Source: Streptomyces canus (GTDB taxonomy: Bacteria > Actinomycetota > Actinomycetes > Streptomycetales > Streptomycetaceae). From it: a stretch of DNA of 64,000 nt. Location: NCBI RefSeq assembly GCF_030816965.1, contig NZ_JAUSYQ010000002.1, forward strand, positions 6,562,001-6,626,000, written 5' to 3'. The translations under genes and the position numbers were made by a program. The notes beneath the pieces are model-generated. The model was not told where the DNA came from, did no database searches, and worked only from the letters and a program-made list of their open reading frames with translations. Shown in pieces: positions 44,755 through 54,578 of this stretch; the first letter of the stretch is position 1, and every line of letters starts with the position of its first letter.

Positions 44755-46548
44755 ATGAAGCCCATCAGCTCGCGCAGAGCGCGCGCCGTCGTCGTCGCCC
44801 TCGCGGCCGGTTCCCTGGCTCTCACGGCCTGCTCCAAGAACGAGGGCGGCAACTCCGGTACCGACTCGAAGAAGGACCAGAGCGAAGCGTCGGTCCAGTC
44901 GAAGGCGGTCACCTACGCCGACGCCGCGGGCTCGACGGGTCCGGCCGAGGAGGTCACCGGCGCCAAGCCCGGTGGCACGATCAACGTGTACCAGGAGGCG
45001 GGCCTCTCGCACCTGGACCCGGGCCAGATCTACGTCTCCGACGCCGGCCAGGTCGCCAACCTGCTGTTCCGTCGCCTGACCCAGTTCAAGGAGGACGGCA
45101 AGGGCGGCGTCTCGGTCGTGGGTGACCTCGCGACCGACTCGGGCAAGTCCTCGGACGGCGGCAAGACCTGGACCTTCACGCTGAAGGACGGCATCAAGGA
45201 CCAGAACGGCAACGCCATCACGTCCGCCGACGTCCGCCACACCGTCGAGCGCCAGTACGCGAGCTTCATCTTCGACGGCCCGACCTACCTGCAGACCTGG
45301 CTGAGCGGCGCGGACTACCGCAAGGCGCTCCCGGACGGTGGCTTCGGCAAGAAGCACCTGCCTGCCTCGGTCCTGGACACCCCGGACGACAAGACGGTCG
45401 TCTTCCACTTCGACACCGCGCGTCCGGACCTGCCGCAGACCCTGGCCATGGCCGGCTACGCCATCGTCCCGGAGAAGACGGACACGAAGGCTGCGTACGA
45501 CAAGGCTCCGGTCGCCACCGGCCCGTACAAGATCGTCTCGAACAAGGTCGGCAAGGAGCTCGTCCTCGAGAAGAACACCAACTGGGACCCGAAGACCGAC
45601 TCCGTGCGCCACCAGTACGCGAACGGTTTCGACTTCCAGTTCGGCATCACCGAGTCGACCCAGACCAAGCGTCTGATCGCCGACCAGGGCGAGGACAAGA
45701 ACGCCATCCAGCTCACCGGCGGCGTCGAGGCCACGCAGATCCAGGACGTCATCGGCAACGCGGCCGTCAGCAAGCGCACGGTCAAGGGCTACCAGCCCTA
45801 CGTCATGCAGCTGACCTTCAACCTCGACCGCGTGAAGGACCTGAAGGTCCGCCAGGCGATCACCTACGCCGTCAACTCCAAGTCGCTCATCGCCGGTGAG
45901 GGCGGCGCCTACGGCGGCGACGTGGCCCCGAACTACTTCGCCCCGACCCTGCCGGGCTACGAGGCGAACTACGACCCGTACGGCCGTCTGAAGGCGCCGC
46001 AGGGCAACATCGCGAAGGCCAAGGAGATCCTCAAGGGCGTTCCGGCGGCCGAGAAGAAGGTCGTCTTCGCCTACTCCAACAGCGAGGCCGGTCAGAAGCG
46101 CAAGGTCGCCATCGAGGACGCCCTGAGCAAGGTCGGCTTCAACGTCGTGTCCAAGGAAGTCGACGCCGCGAGCTACTACGAGCAGATCGGCAAGCTCAAG
46201 AACCCGTACGACATCTACATCACCGGTTGGGGTCAGGACTGGCCGTCGCCGGGCACGGTGATCACGCCCATCTACGACGGCACCCAGGTCGCCGACGGTT
46301 CCTCGAACTACTCGCACGTCAAGGACCCGAAGGTCGACGCACTGATCAAGCAGGCCCTCTCCGAGGACCCGACCGCGGCCGCCAAGACGTGGAAGGAAGC
46401 CCAGCACTACCTGCTGGAGAAGATCGTCCCGGCTGCCCCGCTCTGGTACACCAAGCAGTTCCAGCTCTCCGGGTCGAACATCGGCGGCGCCCGCTACGGC
46501 TCGGTGTCCAGCCTCATCGACATCACCCGCCTGTACGTGAAGTCGTAA
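44755..46548 (+). CDS. bldKB: BldKB-type peptide-binding lipoprotein
   Basis: 597 residues from ATG 44755, with AGGTAGGT upstream (ATG 44722 is an in-frame alternative). Lipoprotein signal SSRRARAVVVALAAGSLALTAC, with lipobox LTAC at about 24-27. SBP_5 fold: PGGTINVYQEAGLSHLDPGQIYVSD, GGKTWTFTLKDGIKDQNGNAITSADVRHTVER, VATGPYKIVSNKVGKELVLEKNTNWDP, DLKVRQAITYAVNSKSLI and the late PAAPLWYTKQFQLSG. It captures the peptide outside the cell and delivers it to BldKA/KC. Lies 99 bases after bldKA with a short possible leader peptide frame in between but no terminator. Confidence 0.9.
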   Translation: MKPISSRRARAVVVALAAGSLALTACSKNEGGNSGTDSKKDQSEASVQSKAVTYADAAGSTGPAEEVTGAKPGGTINVYQEAGLSHLDPGQIYVSDAGQVANLLFRRLTQFKEDGKGGVSVVGDLATDSGKSSDGGKTWTFTLKDGIKDQNGNAITSADVRHTVERQYASFIFDGPTYLQTWLSGADYRKALPDGGFGKKHLPASVLDTPDDKTVVFHFDTARPDLPQTLAMAGYAIVPEKTDTKAAYDKAPVATGPYKIVSNKVGKELVLEKNTNWDPKTDSVRHQYANGFDFQFGITESTQTKRLIADQGEDKNAIQLTGGVEATQIQDVIGNAAVSKRTVKGYQPYVMQLTFNLDRVKDLKVRQAITYAVNSKSLIAGEGGAYGGDVAPNYFAPTLPGYEANYDPYGRLKAPQGNIAKAKEILKGVPAAEKKVVFAYSNSEAGQKRKVAIEDALSKVGFNVVSKEVDAASYYEQIGKLKNPYDIYITGWGQDWPSPGTVITPIYDGTQVADGSSNYSHVKDPKVDALIKQALSEDPTAAAKTWKEAQHYLLEKIVPAAPLWYTKQFQLSGSNIGGARYGSVSSLIDITRLYVKS

Positions 46549-46646
46549 CTCTCTACGGCTGATCGCGGGGGTGCGCACCAGGCGGAGCGCACCCCCGCAC
46601 CTCCGTGAAACCTCCCACCGTCTCCGCAGAGAGCAGCCCTCCCGCC

Positions 46647-47624
46647 ATGTTTCAGTTCATCATCCGGCGCACGGTCGGTGCCCTGGTCACCCTGTTCCTC
46701 ATCGGCGCCGCCACGTTCTTCCTGTTCGTCGCCGCGCCCTCCGACTACGCCTCCCTGGCCTGTGGCAAGGACTGCTCGCCCGCGAGACTGGAGGACATCC
46801 GCCAGGCGCTCGGCCTCAACCTGCCGATCCACCAGCAGTTCTGGGACTTCATGTCCGGCATCGTGATGGGCCGTGACTATCCGACCGGGCATTGCAGCGC
46901 GCCCTGCCTGGGCCAGTCGTTCTACTCGGGCGACATGGTCTGGTCGACCATCATGGACCGCTTCCCGACGACCCTCACGCTCACCGCGGGCGGTGCGGTC
47001 GTCTTCGTCATCGTCGGTGTCGGCGCCGGCATGATCGCCGCCTACCGGCGCGGCACCCTGGTCGACAAGGTCGCCACCGGTGTGTCGATGGTGCTCAGTT
47101 CGTTCCAGATCTACGTGCTCGGACCGATCGTCCTGCTGATCTTCGTCTACAGCACCGGCTGGATGGACAACCCGCAGTACCACCCGATCACCCAGGACCC
47201 GTGGACCTGGTTCACCGGCATGCTGCTGCCCGTGCTGGTGATGGCCACCATCTTCACCGCGCAGTACACGCGTATGGCCCGCTCCTCGATGATCGAGCAG
47301 CTCGCGGAGGAGCACGTCCGCACAGCCCGCGCCAAGGGCATGTCGCAGAAGTACGTGTTCTTCCGCTATGCCTGGCGCGGTTCGATGATCCCGATCGTCA
47401 CCGTCCTCGGCATCGACATCAGCGCGATGCTCGGCGGCGCCGTGGTCACCGAGCTGACCTTCTCGCTCCAGGGGATCGGCCGTCTCGCCGTGGACGGCGC
47501 GGTCCACAAGGACCTGCCGCTCACCATGGGCGTCATGCTGTTCGGTGCCTTCTTCATCCTGATCGTCAACATCCTCACCGACATCGCGTACGCCTACATC
47601 GACCCGCGCGTCCGGCTCTCCTAG
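46647..47624 (+). CDS. bldKC: BldKC-type oligopeptide permease, OppB-like
   Basis: 325 residues from ATG 46647 (MFQFIIRRTVGALVTLFLIGAATFF, the OppB-type start; GTG 46605 is in frame 14 codons earlier). Six helices, and between the first two a long outer loop with cysteines (CGKDCSPARLEDIRQALGLNLP; GHCSAPCLGQ). EAA loop: EEHVRTARAKGMSQKYVFFRYAWRGSMIP. Partner of BldKA in the channel. It sits 98 bases after bldKB and 15 before bldKD. Confidence 0.9.
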   Translation: MFQFIIRRTVGALVTLFLIGAATFFLFVAAPSDYASLACGKDCSPARLEDIRQALGLNLPIHQQFWDFMSGIVMGRDYPTGHCSAPCLGQSFYSGDMVWSTIMDRFPTTLTLTAGGAVVFVIVGVGAGMIAAYRRGTLVDKVATGVSMVLSSFQIYVLGPIVLLIFVYSTGWMDNPQYHPITQDPWTWFTGMLLPVLVMATIFTAQYTRMARSSMIEQLAEEHVRTARAKGMSQKYVFFRYAWRGSMIPIVTVLGIDISAMLGGAVVTELTFSLQGIGRLAVDGAVHKDLPLTMGVMLFGAFFILIVNILTDIAYAYIDPRVRLS

Positions 47625-47639
47625 GAAGAACGAACCACC

Positions 47640-48701
47640 GTGACCACACTGACCAAGACCGAGGACGCGCCGGCCCCGACCGGTCCGGAGAGCTTCCTCT
47701 CGGTGCGTGATCTGAAGGTGCAGTTCTCCACCGAGGACGGCATCGTCAAGGCGGTCGACGGCCTGTCCTTCGACGTCGAGCGCGGCAAGACCCTGGGCAT
47801 CGTCGGTGAGTCCGGCTCCGGCAAGTCCGTCACCAACCTGACGATCCTGGGCCTGCACAACCCGCGTTCCAGCTCCGTCGACGGCGAGATCGTCCTCGAC
47901 GGCAAGGAACTCGTCACCGCCACCGAGCGGGAGCTGGAGCAGCTCCGCGGCAACAAGATGGCGATGATCTTCCAGGACCCGCTGACCGCCCTGTCGCCGT
48001 TCTACACGGTGGGCCGGCAGCTGGCCGAGCCGTTCATGAAGCACCGGGGCGCCTCCAAGAAGGAGGCCAGGGACCGTGCCGTCCAGATGCTGGAGAAGGT
48101 CGGCATCCCGCAGCCCAAGCAGCGCTACGACGACTACCCGCACCAGTTCTCCGGCGGTATGCGCCAGCGCGCGATGATCGCCATGGCGCTGATGTGCGAC
48201 CCCGACCTGCTGATCGCCGACGAGCCGACCACCGCGCTGGACGTCACCGTGCAGGCCCAGATCCTGGACCTGCTCAAGGACCTCCAGCAGGAGTTCGGCT
48301 CCGCGATCATCTTCATCACGCACGACCTCGGCGTCATCTCGAACATGGCCGACGACCTGCTGGTGATGTACGCGGGCCGGGCCGTGGAGCGCGGCTCCGT
48401 CCGGGAGGTCCTGGGCGCGCCCAAGCACCCCTACACCTGGGGCCTGCTGAGCTCGATGCCCCGCCTGGACGGCGACATCAACGAGGCGCTGGAGCCGATC
48501 CCCGGCTCGCCGCCCTCGCTGCTCAACCCGCCCTCCGGCTGCCCGTTCCACCCGCGGTGCGCCTTCAAGGACGAGGTGCCGGGCACCCTGTGCACCGACT
48601 CACGTCCGCCGCTGGGCGAGGGGCGCGCGTCCGCGTGCCACCTGACGGCCGAGCAGAAGCAGACCATTTTCATCGACAAGATCCAGCCCCGGCTGCGCTA
48701 G
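47640..48701 (+). CDS. bldKD: BldKD-type oligopeptide transporter ATPase, OppD-like
   Basis: 353 residues, GTG 47640 after AGGAAG. Walker A GESGSGKS at 56-63, Q-loop [13 protein letters not shown] signature [14 protein letters not shown] at 171-184, Walker B DLLIADEP at 189-196, H-loop ITHDLGVI, and the C-terminal Opp/Dpp extension with cysteines ([22 protein letters not shown]). Drives import together with BldKE. Ends 13 bases before bldKE. Confidence 0.92.
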   Translation: MTTLTKTEDAPAPTGPESFLSVRDLKVQFSTEDGIVKAVDGLSFDVERGKTLGIVGESGSGKSVTNLTILGLHNPRSSSVDGEIVLDGKELVTATERELEQLRGNKMAMIFQDPLTALSPFYTVGRQLAEPFMKHRGASKKEARDRAVQMLEKVGIPQPKQRYDDYPHQFSGGMRQRAMIAMALMCDPDLLIADEPTTALDVTVQAQILDLLKDLQQEFGSAIIFITHDLGVISNMADDLLVMYAGRAVERGSVREVLGAPKHPYTWGLLSSMPRLDGDINEALEPIPGSPPSLLNPPSGCPFHPRCAFKDEVPGTLCTDSRPPLGEGRASACHLTAEQKQTIFIDKIQPRLR

Positions 48702-48714
48702 GGAGATCCGAGAC

Positions 48715-49866
48715 ATGAGCGACAACCTCACCCTCCCCGCCCAGCAGGGTTCCACCGGCACCTCGACCGAGGAACTCCTCAAGGTCGAGGGCCTGACCAA
48801 GCACTTCCCGATCTACGGCGGCTTCCCGATCAAACGCAAGGTCGGCGCCGTTCAGGCCGTCGACGGGGTCGACCTGACGGTCGGCGTCGGCGAGAGCGTC
48901 GGCCTGGTCGGCGAGTCCGGCTGCGGCAAGTCGACGACGGGCCGGCTGATCACGCGGCTCCTGGAGCCGACGGCCGGCAAGATCACGTACTCCGGTCAGG
49001 ACATCACGCACGCCTCGCGCCGTCAGCTGGCGCCGGTGCGGTCCGAGATCCAGATGATCTTCCAGGACCCGTACTCCTCGCTGAACCCGCGGCAGACCGT
49101 CGGCTCGATCATCAAGTCGCCGATGGAGGTCAACGGGATCGAGCCGGAGGGCGGCCGGGAGACGCGGGTCCGGGAACTCCTGGAGCTGGTCGGCCTCAAC
49201 CCCGAGCACTACAACCGCTTCCCGCACGAGTTCTCCGGTGGTCAGCGTCAGCGCATCGGCGTGGCCCGCGCGCTGGCCCTCCAGCCCAAGCTGATCGTGG
49301 CGGACGAGCCGGTCTCCGCGCTGGACGTGTCGATCCAGGCGCAGGTCGTCAACCTGCTCAAGAAGGTCCAGGACGAGCTGGGCATCGCCTTCCTGTTCAT
49401 CGCCCACGACCTGGCCGTCGTACGGCACTTCTCGCAGCGCGTCGCGGTCATGTACCTCGGCAAGATCGTCGAGGTCGGCGACCGCGAGTCGATCTACAAC
49501 CGCCCCCGGCACCCGTACACGCACGCCCTGCTCTCCGCGGTGCCGGAGGTCGACATCGACGGCACGGGTGCGAGCCGCGAGCGGATCCGCCTGTCCGGCG
49601 ACGTCCCCTCGCCGATCCTGCCGCCGTCCGGCTGCCGCTTCCGCACCCGGTGCTGGAAGGCGCAGGACAAGTGCGCCACGGACGAGCCTCCGCTGGTCCA
49701 GATCTCCGGCAACCTGGCCGGCCACCTCACGGCCTGTCACTTCCCGGAGGACCCGACCACGGCCCGTGACGAGGACGTGATCATGGACCCGGCGCTGAAG
49801 GCGCTGGAGGACGTGACGGACTCGGCGGAGCCGTCCGCGACCGACGAGGCGCCGGCCAAGGACTGA
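48715..49866 (+). CDS. bldKE: BldKE-type oligopeptide transporter ATPase, OppF-like
   Basis: 383 residues, ATG 48715 after GGGAG. Walker [10 protein letters not shown] at 66-74, OppF-type [18 protein letters not shown], signature [19 protein letters not shown], Walker [16 protein letters not shown]-loop [10 protein letters not shown] and the C-terminal [16 protein letters not shown] extension. About 45 extra acidic residues follow the usual end. Last gene of the operon, closed by a 17-bp hairpin. Confidence 0.92.
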   Translation: MSDNLTLPAQQGSTGTSTEELLKVEGLTKHFPIYGGFPIKRKVGAVQAVDGVDLTVGVGESVGLVGESGCGKSTTGRLITRLLEPTAGKITYSGQDITHASRRQLAPVRSEIQMIFQDPYSSLNPRQTVGSIIKSPMEVNGIEPEGGRETRVRELLELVGLNPEHYNRFPHEFSGGQRQRIGVARALALQPKLIVADEPVSALDVSIQAQVVNLLKKVQDELGIAFLFIAHDLAVVRHFSQRVAVMYLGKIVEVGDRESIYNRPRHPYTHALLSAVPEVDIDGTGASRERIRLSGDVPSPILPPSGCRFRTRCWKAQDKCATDEPPLVQISGNLAGHLTACHFPEDPTTARDEDVIMDPALKALEDVTDSAEPSATDEAPAKD

Positions 49867-49885
49867 CGCGCCCTGCACAACCCCC

Positions 49886-49922
49886 GGCCGGGGGCGGAGG
49901 CGGCGCGCCTCCGCCCCCGGCC
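49886..49922 (+). terminator. bldK operon terminator
   Basis: Perfect 17-bp stem GGCCGGGGGCGGAGGCG with its reverse complement and a 3-base loop (GCG), 20 bases after the bldKE stop. It is the longest perfect stem in the window. Confidence 0.92.
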
Positions 49923-51030
49923 GCCGTTTCCCTCCTGGCTTGCCGACAGGCCGAGCCGATGCCGGTGAAGGTGACCGGGCGGAGGGGATTCCACTGGGCC
50001 TGTCAGCGCCTCGAGCAGCCGGCGGCGGGGCCTGTCGGTACCGTGGCGTGGCGGCCCCCTGTCCTACGGGCAGCTGAGTCTGGCGACGCCTGGACCTGGT
50101 GGCGGCCTGACATGGCGACCCCTGACTCACCGATACCTTGGCCTGGCGGCCGCTGGCTCACCGGCACCGTGGCCTGGCGGCCCCGGATCTACGGGCGGCT
50201 TGGCCTACGAGGACCGTGGCTCGGCGTCACCTGGCCCGCTGTGCCCCGGCCCTGTGGCGTCCCGGCCTGTGGGCCCCTGACTGACCGGCACCGTGGCCTG
50301 GCGGCCTCCCGCCCCGTCGGCAGCGTGGTCCGCGGGCGCCGCGGCTCGGCGTCACCTGGCCCGCCGACGCCCGATCCCTTGCCCTCCGACCCATTCCCCT
50401 CCGTCCCCGCCCCGTCGGCAGCGTGGTCTGTCGGCACTGTGGCTCGGCGGCCCCTTGTGCGCCAGTGCCCCCACCGTTCCTGTGGACTGAGCGGGAGTGA
50501 GCCCGTTCAGCCGCGCGCCCCGAACGGTCTTGGGCGAGCTGGTCCCCGGCGTACTCGACCCCGGGGCGGCGACACGCATCCTGTGCGCGGTCCGGGCCCG
50601 GGAGGCCCCCGCGGCCGGAGGCCGCTGTTGGACGCCGCCCTGTGCGACCTGTCAGGTCGGTACGGCCAGAGGCGACGGGGAGGCCCTGAACCATCCTCTG
50701 GTGGAGCAGGGGCCCCGCACTCCCCCAAAGGGGGTGCCCCCAGACGCCGTACCCGGTGTCCCAGGCCGCATGACCACGCTGGCCCAAACAGCCCAGGGCG
50801 CCGCAAGCCCGTAAGCGGACGATCACACGATCGAGCTCATGCGGCCTTGCACGCACTCCCTGGTGGAGCAGCACCAACCCCTTGACCCGCCGGCACCCCG
50901 ACCCACCGGAACCTTGGCCTGGTGCCCATGACGTCCCGGCCCCCTGAGTTGTCGGCACCCACCCCCAAAGGCCTACCCAGGCGTGCGGAAAGTCCCTCTC
51001 GGTTCGATATTGGCCGGTAACGGATCAGTC
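49923..51030. repeat. 1.1-kb non-coding block of degenerate short repeats
   Basis: No frame here looks like protein on either strand. The plus strand is built of related phrases: ACCGTGGCCTGGCGGCC occurs identically near 50166 and 50289, with variants near 50041, 50134, 50428 and 50908, usually preceded by a CACCGGCA-like phrase. CTCGGCGTCACCTGGCCCGC occurs near 50222 and 50346. CTGGTGGAGCAG occurs near 50699 and 50862, and the first of these leads into a CTCCCCCAAAGGGGG hairpin near 50727. Copies are diverged and unevenly spaced. The block ends shortly before the ribosome binding site of the second Opp operon and must contain its promoter, probably in its last 80 bases. Confidence 0.7.
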
Positions 51031-51045
51031 TTGAGGAGGCACTCC

Positions 51046-52686
51046 ATGCGTGGAGCCACGCACGCCAAATGGGCCGCATGCGCGGCGGCGGTAGCCCTCG
51101 CGGCGGCGGCCTGCGGTGGGGACAGCAGCAGCGACAGCGGCGGCAGCAGTGACGGCGGCGCGGTGCTGAGCTCCTCCTGGGGCGACCCGCAGAACCCGTT
51201 GGAGCCGGCTAACACCAACGAGGTGCAGGGCGGCAAGGTCCACGACATGATCTTCCGGAGCCTGAAGAAGTACAACCCGGAAACCGGCAAGGCCGAGGAC
51301 ATGCTCGTCCAGAAGATCGACACGAGCGACTCGCAGAACTTCACGATCACGGTCAAGGACGGCTGGACCTTCAGCAACGGCGAGAAGGTCACCGCCAAGT
51401 CGTTCGTGGACGCCTGGAACTACGGGGCCTCCCTCAAGAACAACCAGAAGAACGCCTACTTCTTCGGCTACATCGACGGTTACGACAAGACGCACCCGGA
51501 GGACGGCAGCAAGCAGAGCGCCGACACCCTCTCCGGACTGAAGGTCACCGGCGAGCGGACCTTCACCGTCAAGCTCAACCAGAAGTTCTCGACCTTCCCC
51601 GACACCCTCGGCTACCCCGCGTACGCCCCGCTCCCGCAGGCGTTCTTCACCGACCACGCGGCCTGGCTGCAGAAGCCCGTCGGGAACGGGCCGTACACCA
51701 TCGACTCGTACACCAAGGGCTCACAGATGGCCCTGAAGAAGTGGGACGGCTACCCAGGCCCGGACAAGGCTCAGAACGGCGGAGTCACGCTCAAGGTCTA
51801 CACCGACAACAACACCGCCTACACCGACCTCCTGGCCGGCAACCTCGACCTGGTGGACGACGTCCCGGCCGCCCAGCTCAAGAACGTCAAGAACGACCTC
51901 GGCGGCCGCTACATCAACACCCCGGCCGGCATCATCCAGACCCTCGCCTTCCCGTACTACGACAAGAGGTGGAACACGGCCGGGACGGAGAAGGTCCGCA
52001 CCGGCCTCTCCCGGGCGATCGACCGCGACCAGATCACCGAGACGATCTTCCAGAAGACCCGCACCCCCGCCACCGACTGGACCTCCCCGGTTCTCGGCAA
52101 GGAGGGCGGCTTCCAGGACGGACTGTGCGGAGACGCCTGCGACTACGACCCCGACGCCGCCAAGAAGCTCATCCAGGACGGCGGCGGACTCCCCGGCGGT
52201 CAGATCAAGATCACGTACAACGCGGACACCGGCTCCCACAAGCAGTGGGTCGACGCCGTCTGCAACTCCATCAACAACGCGCTCGACAACGACAAGGCCT
52301 GCGTCGGCAACCCCGTCGGCACCTTCGCCGACTTCCGCAGCCAGATCACCGCGAAGAAGATGAGCGGCCCCTTCCGGGCGGGCTGGCAGATGGACTACCC
52401 GCTCATCCAGAACTTCCTCCAGCCGCTCTACTACACCAACGCCTCCTCCAACGACGGCAAGTGGTCCAACAAGGACTTCGACAAGCTCGTCAACGAGGCC
52501 AACGCCGAGACCGACACCACCAAGGCGGTGGAGAAGTTCCAGGAGGCCGAGAAGGTCGTACGGGACAACATGGCCGCCATCCCGCTCTGGTACCAGAACG
52601 GCAGCGCCGGCTACTCGGAGCGGCTCTCGAACGTGAAGCTCAACCCGTTCAGCGTCCCCGTCTACAACGAGATCAAGGTCGGCTGA
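51046..52686 (+). CDS. second Opp operon: peptide-binding lipoprotein
   Basis: 546 residues, ATG 51046 after GAGGAGG with ideal spacing. Lipoprotein signal RGATHAKWAACAAAVALAAAAC with a lipobox-type AAAC at about 20-23. SBP_5 fold: GGDSSSDSGG linker, LEPANTNEVQGGKVHDMIFRSLKKYNP, FTITVKDGWTFSNGEKVTAKSFVDAWNYGAS, PVGNGPYTIDSYTKGSQMALKKWDGYPG, KVRTGLSRAIDRDQITETIF and NMAAIPLWYQNGSAGYSE. Paralogue of BldKB rather than a copy (shorter, different signal and linker). It should supply peptides to the permeases that follow 7 bases downstream. Confidence 0.92.
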   Translation: MRGATHAKWAACAAAVALAAAACGGDSSSDSGGSSDGGAVLSSSWGDPQNPLEPANTNEVQGGKVHDMIFRSLKKYNPETGKAEDMLVQKIDTSDSQNFTITVKDGWTFSNGEKVTAKSFVDAWNYGASLKNNQKNAYFFGYIDGYDKTHPEDGSKQSADTLSGLKVTGERTFTVKLNQKFSTFPDTLGYPAYAPLPQAFFTDHAAWLQKPVGNGPYTIDSYTKGSQMALKKWDGYPGPDKAQNGGVTLKVYTDNNTAYTDLLAGNLDLVDDVPAAQLKNVKNDLGGRYINTPAGIIQTLAFPYYDKRWNTAGTEKVRTGLSRAIDRDQITETIFQKTRTPATDWTSPVLGKEGGFQDGLCGDACDYDPDAAKKLIQDGGGLPGGQIKITYNADTGSHKQWVDAVCNSINNALDNDKACVGNPVGTFADFRSQITAKKMSGPFRAGWQMDYPLIQNFLQPLYYTNASSNDGKWSNKDFDKLVNEANAETDTTKAVEKFQEAEKVVRDNMAAIPLWYQNGSAGYSERLSNVKLNPFSVPVYNEIKVG

Positions 52687-52693
52687 CCCCGCC

Positions 52694-53617
52694 ATGGGAC
52701 GGTACGTCGTCCGGCGCCTGCTCCAGATGATCCCGGTGTTCATCGGGTCGACCCTGCTGATCTTCCTCATGGTGAACGTGATGGGCGACCCCATCGCCGG
52801 CCTGTGCGGCGACAAGCAGTGCGACGCGGCGACGGCCGCCCAGCTCAAGAAGGAGTTCGGCCTCGACAAGCCGGTCTGGCAGCAGTACCTGACCTACATG
52901 GGGAACGTCTTCACCGGCGACTTCGGCACCGCGTTCAACGGCCAGAAGGTCACCGAGCTGATGGCGACGGCGTTCCCCGTGACCATCCGGCTGACGATCG
53001 TCGCGATCCTCATCGAGATCGTCATCGGCATCACCCTGGGCGTGATCACCGGGCTCAAGCGCGGCCGGCCCGTCGACACCTCGGTCCTCCTCCTCACCCT
53101 CGTCGTGATCTCCATCCCCACCTTCGTCACCGGTCTGCTGCTCCAGCTCCTCCTCGGCGTCGAGTGGGGCTGGATCAAACCCTCGGTGTCCACGGACGCC
53201 ACCTTCGGCGAGCTGCTCGTGCCGGGCCTGGTCCTCGCGTCCGTGTCACTGGCGTACGTGACCCGGCTGACCCGCACGTCGATCGCGGAGAACCGGCGCT
53301 CGGACTACGTCCGTACGGCGGTGGCCAAGGGGCTGCCGAGACAGCGAGTCATCGTGAGGCATCTGCTCCGCAACTCGCTCATCCCCGTGGTCACTTTCAT
53401 CGGCACCGACATCGGCGCCCTGATGGGCGGTGCGATCGTCACCGAGCGCATCTTCAACATCCACGGCGTCGGCTACCAGCTCTATCAGGGCATCCTGCGC
53501 CAGAACACCCAGACCGTGGTCGGCTTCGTCACCGTCCTCGTCCTGGTCTTCCTGGTCGCCAACCTGCTCGTCGACCTCCTGTACGCCGTCCTCGACCCCA
53601 GGATCCGCTATGCCTGA
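52694..53617 (+). CDS. second Opp operon: OppB-like permease
   Basis: 307 residues: GRYVVRRLLQMIPVFIGSTLLIFLMVNVMGDPI is the canonical OppB/DppB start; the outer loop CGDKQCDAATAAQLKKEFGLDKPVWQQYLTY and EAA loop NRRSDYVRTAVAKGLPRQRVIVRHLLRNSLIPVVTF follow. Six membrane helices. It begins 7 bases after the lipoprotein stop and its end overlaps the next permease start by 8 bases, so translation is coupled. Confidence 0.92.
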   Translation: MGRYVVRRLLQMIPVFIGSTLLIFLMVNVMGDPIAGLCGDKQCDAATAAQLKKEFGLDKPVWQQYLTYMGNVFTGDFGTAFNGQKVTELMATAFPVTIRLTIVAILIEIVIGITLGVITGLKRGRPVDTSVLLLTLVVISIPTFVTGLLLQLLLGVEWGWIKPSVSTDATFGELLVPGLVLASVSLAYVTRLTRTSIAENRRSDYVRTAVAKGLPRQRVIVRHLLRNSLIPVVTFIGTDIGALMGGAIVTERIFNIHGVGYQLYQGILRQNTQTVVGFVTVLVLVFLVANLLVDLLYAVLDPRIRYA

Positions 53618-54578
53618 ATCCCAGGAACCAGAGGGCGCGATCGCCGGAACCGGAGCGGGCGGTGCGATGGATCTCGCGGTGAGTGAGGCGACCACCCTGG
53701 AGAAGGGCCCCGACGACACGGGCCCTCAGGACAGACCCCGCTCCCTGTGGTCCGACGCCTGGCGCGACCTGCGCCGCAACCCCGTCTTCATCATCTCCGC
53801 CCTGGTGATCCTCTTCCTGGTCGTCATCTCCCTGTGGCCCTCGCTGATCACCTCGGGCAACCCCCTCAAGTGCGACCTCTCCAAGGCCCAGGAGGGCTCC
53901 CAGCCGGGCCACCCCTTCGGCTACGACGGCCAGGGCTGCGACGTCTACACGCGCACGGTGTACGGCGCCCGTACGTCGGTGACCGTGGGCGTCTGCGCCA
54001 CGCTGGGCGTCGCGATCCTCGGGTCGGTCCTCGGCGGCCTCGCCGGGTTCTTCGGAGGCTTCTCGGACTCGATCCTGTCCCGCACCACCGACATCTTCTT
54101 CGCGATCCCGGTGGTCCTCGGCGGCCTGGTGCTCCTGTCGGTCGTCACGAGCAGCACGGTGTGGCCCGTCATCGGGTTCATGGTGCTGCTGGGCTGGCCG
54201 CAGATCTCCCGCATCGCGCGCGGCTCGGTCATCACCGCCAGACAGAACGACTACGTACAGGCGGCCAGGGCTCTCGGCGCCTCCAACTCCCGCCTGCTGC
54301 TGCGCCACATCGCCCCGAACGCGGTCGCCCCGGTGATCGTGGTCGCGACCATCGCGCTCGGCACCTACATCGCCCTGGAGGCGACCCTGTCGTACCTCGG
54401 CGTGGGCCTCAAACCCCCCACGGTCAGCTGGGGCATCGACATCTCCGCGGCCTCCGCCTACATCCGCAACGCCCCCCACATGCTCCTCTGGCCGGCCGGA
54501 GCCCTCGCGGTCACGGTCCTCGCCTTCATCATGCTCGGCGACGCGGTCCGCGACGCCCTCGACCCGAAGCTGAGGTGA
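53610..54578 (+). CDS. second Opp operon: OppC-like permease
   Basis: 322 residues from ATG 53610. OppC-type N-terminal cytosolic region (about 1-55) then six helices; SLWSDAWRDLRRNPVFIISALVILFLVVISLWPSLI, GQGCDVYTRTVYGARTSVTVGVCATLGVAILGSVLGGLAGFFGG and EAA loop QNDYVQAARALGASNSRLLLRHIAPNAVAPVIVV. Its last 30 bases recur, diverged, 331 bases downstream in front of the next gene (see the repeat entry). Confidence 0.92.
   Translation: MPESQEPEGAIAGTGAGGAMDLAVSEATTLEKGPDDTGPQDRPRSLWSDAWRDLRRNPVFIISALVILFLVVISLWPSLITSGNPLKCDLSKAQEGSQPGHPFGYDGQGCDVYTRTVYGARTSVTVGVCATLGVAILGSVLGGLAGFFGGFSDSILSRTTDIFFAIPVVLGGLVLLSVVTSSTVWPVIGFMVLLGWPQISRIARGSVITARQNDYVQAARALGASNSRLLLRHIAPNAVAPVIVVATIALGTYIALEATLSYLGVGLKPPTVSWGIDISAASAYIRNAPHMLLWPAGALAVTVLAFIMLGDAVRDALDPKLR

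Noticed and set aside
43603..46578. 991-codon minus-strand frame over bldKA-bldKB
   Set aside because: Shadow of high-GC coding DNA (Val/Gly/Asp/Arg-rich, no domain); the plus strand encodes convincing transporter genes.
50497..50814. 105-codon plus-strand frame in the repeat block after bldK
   Set aside because: Pro/Ala/Arg composition typical of random high-GC sequence, no ribosome binding site, overlaps the repeats.
49923..51030. CRISPR array between the two Opp operons
   Set aside because: Repeats are diverged, of uneven length and spacing, with no constant-length spacers and no cas genes.
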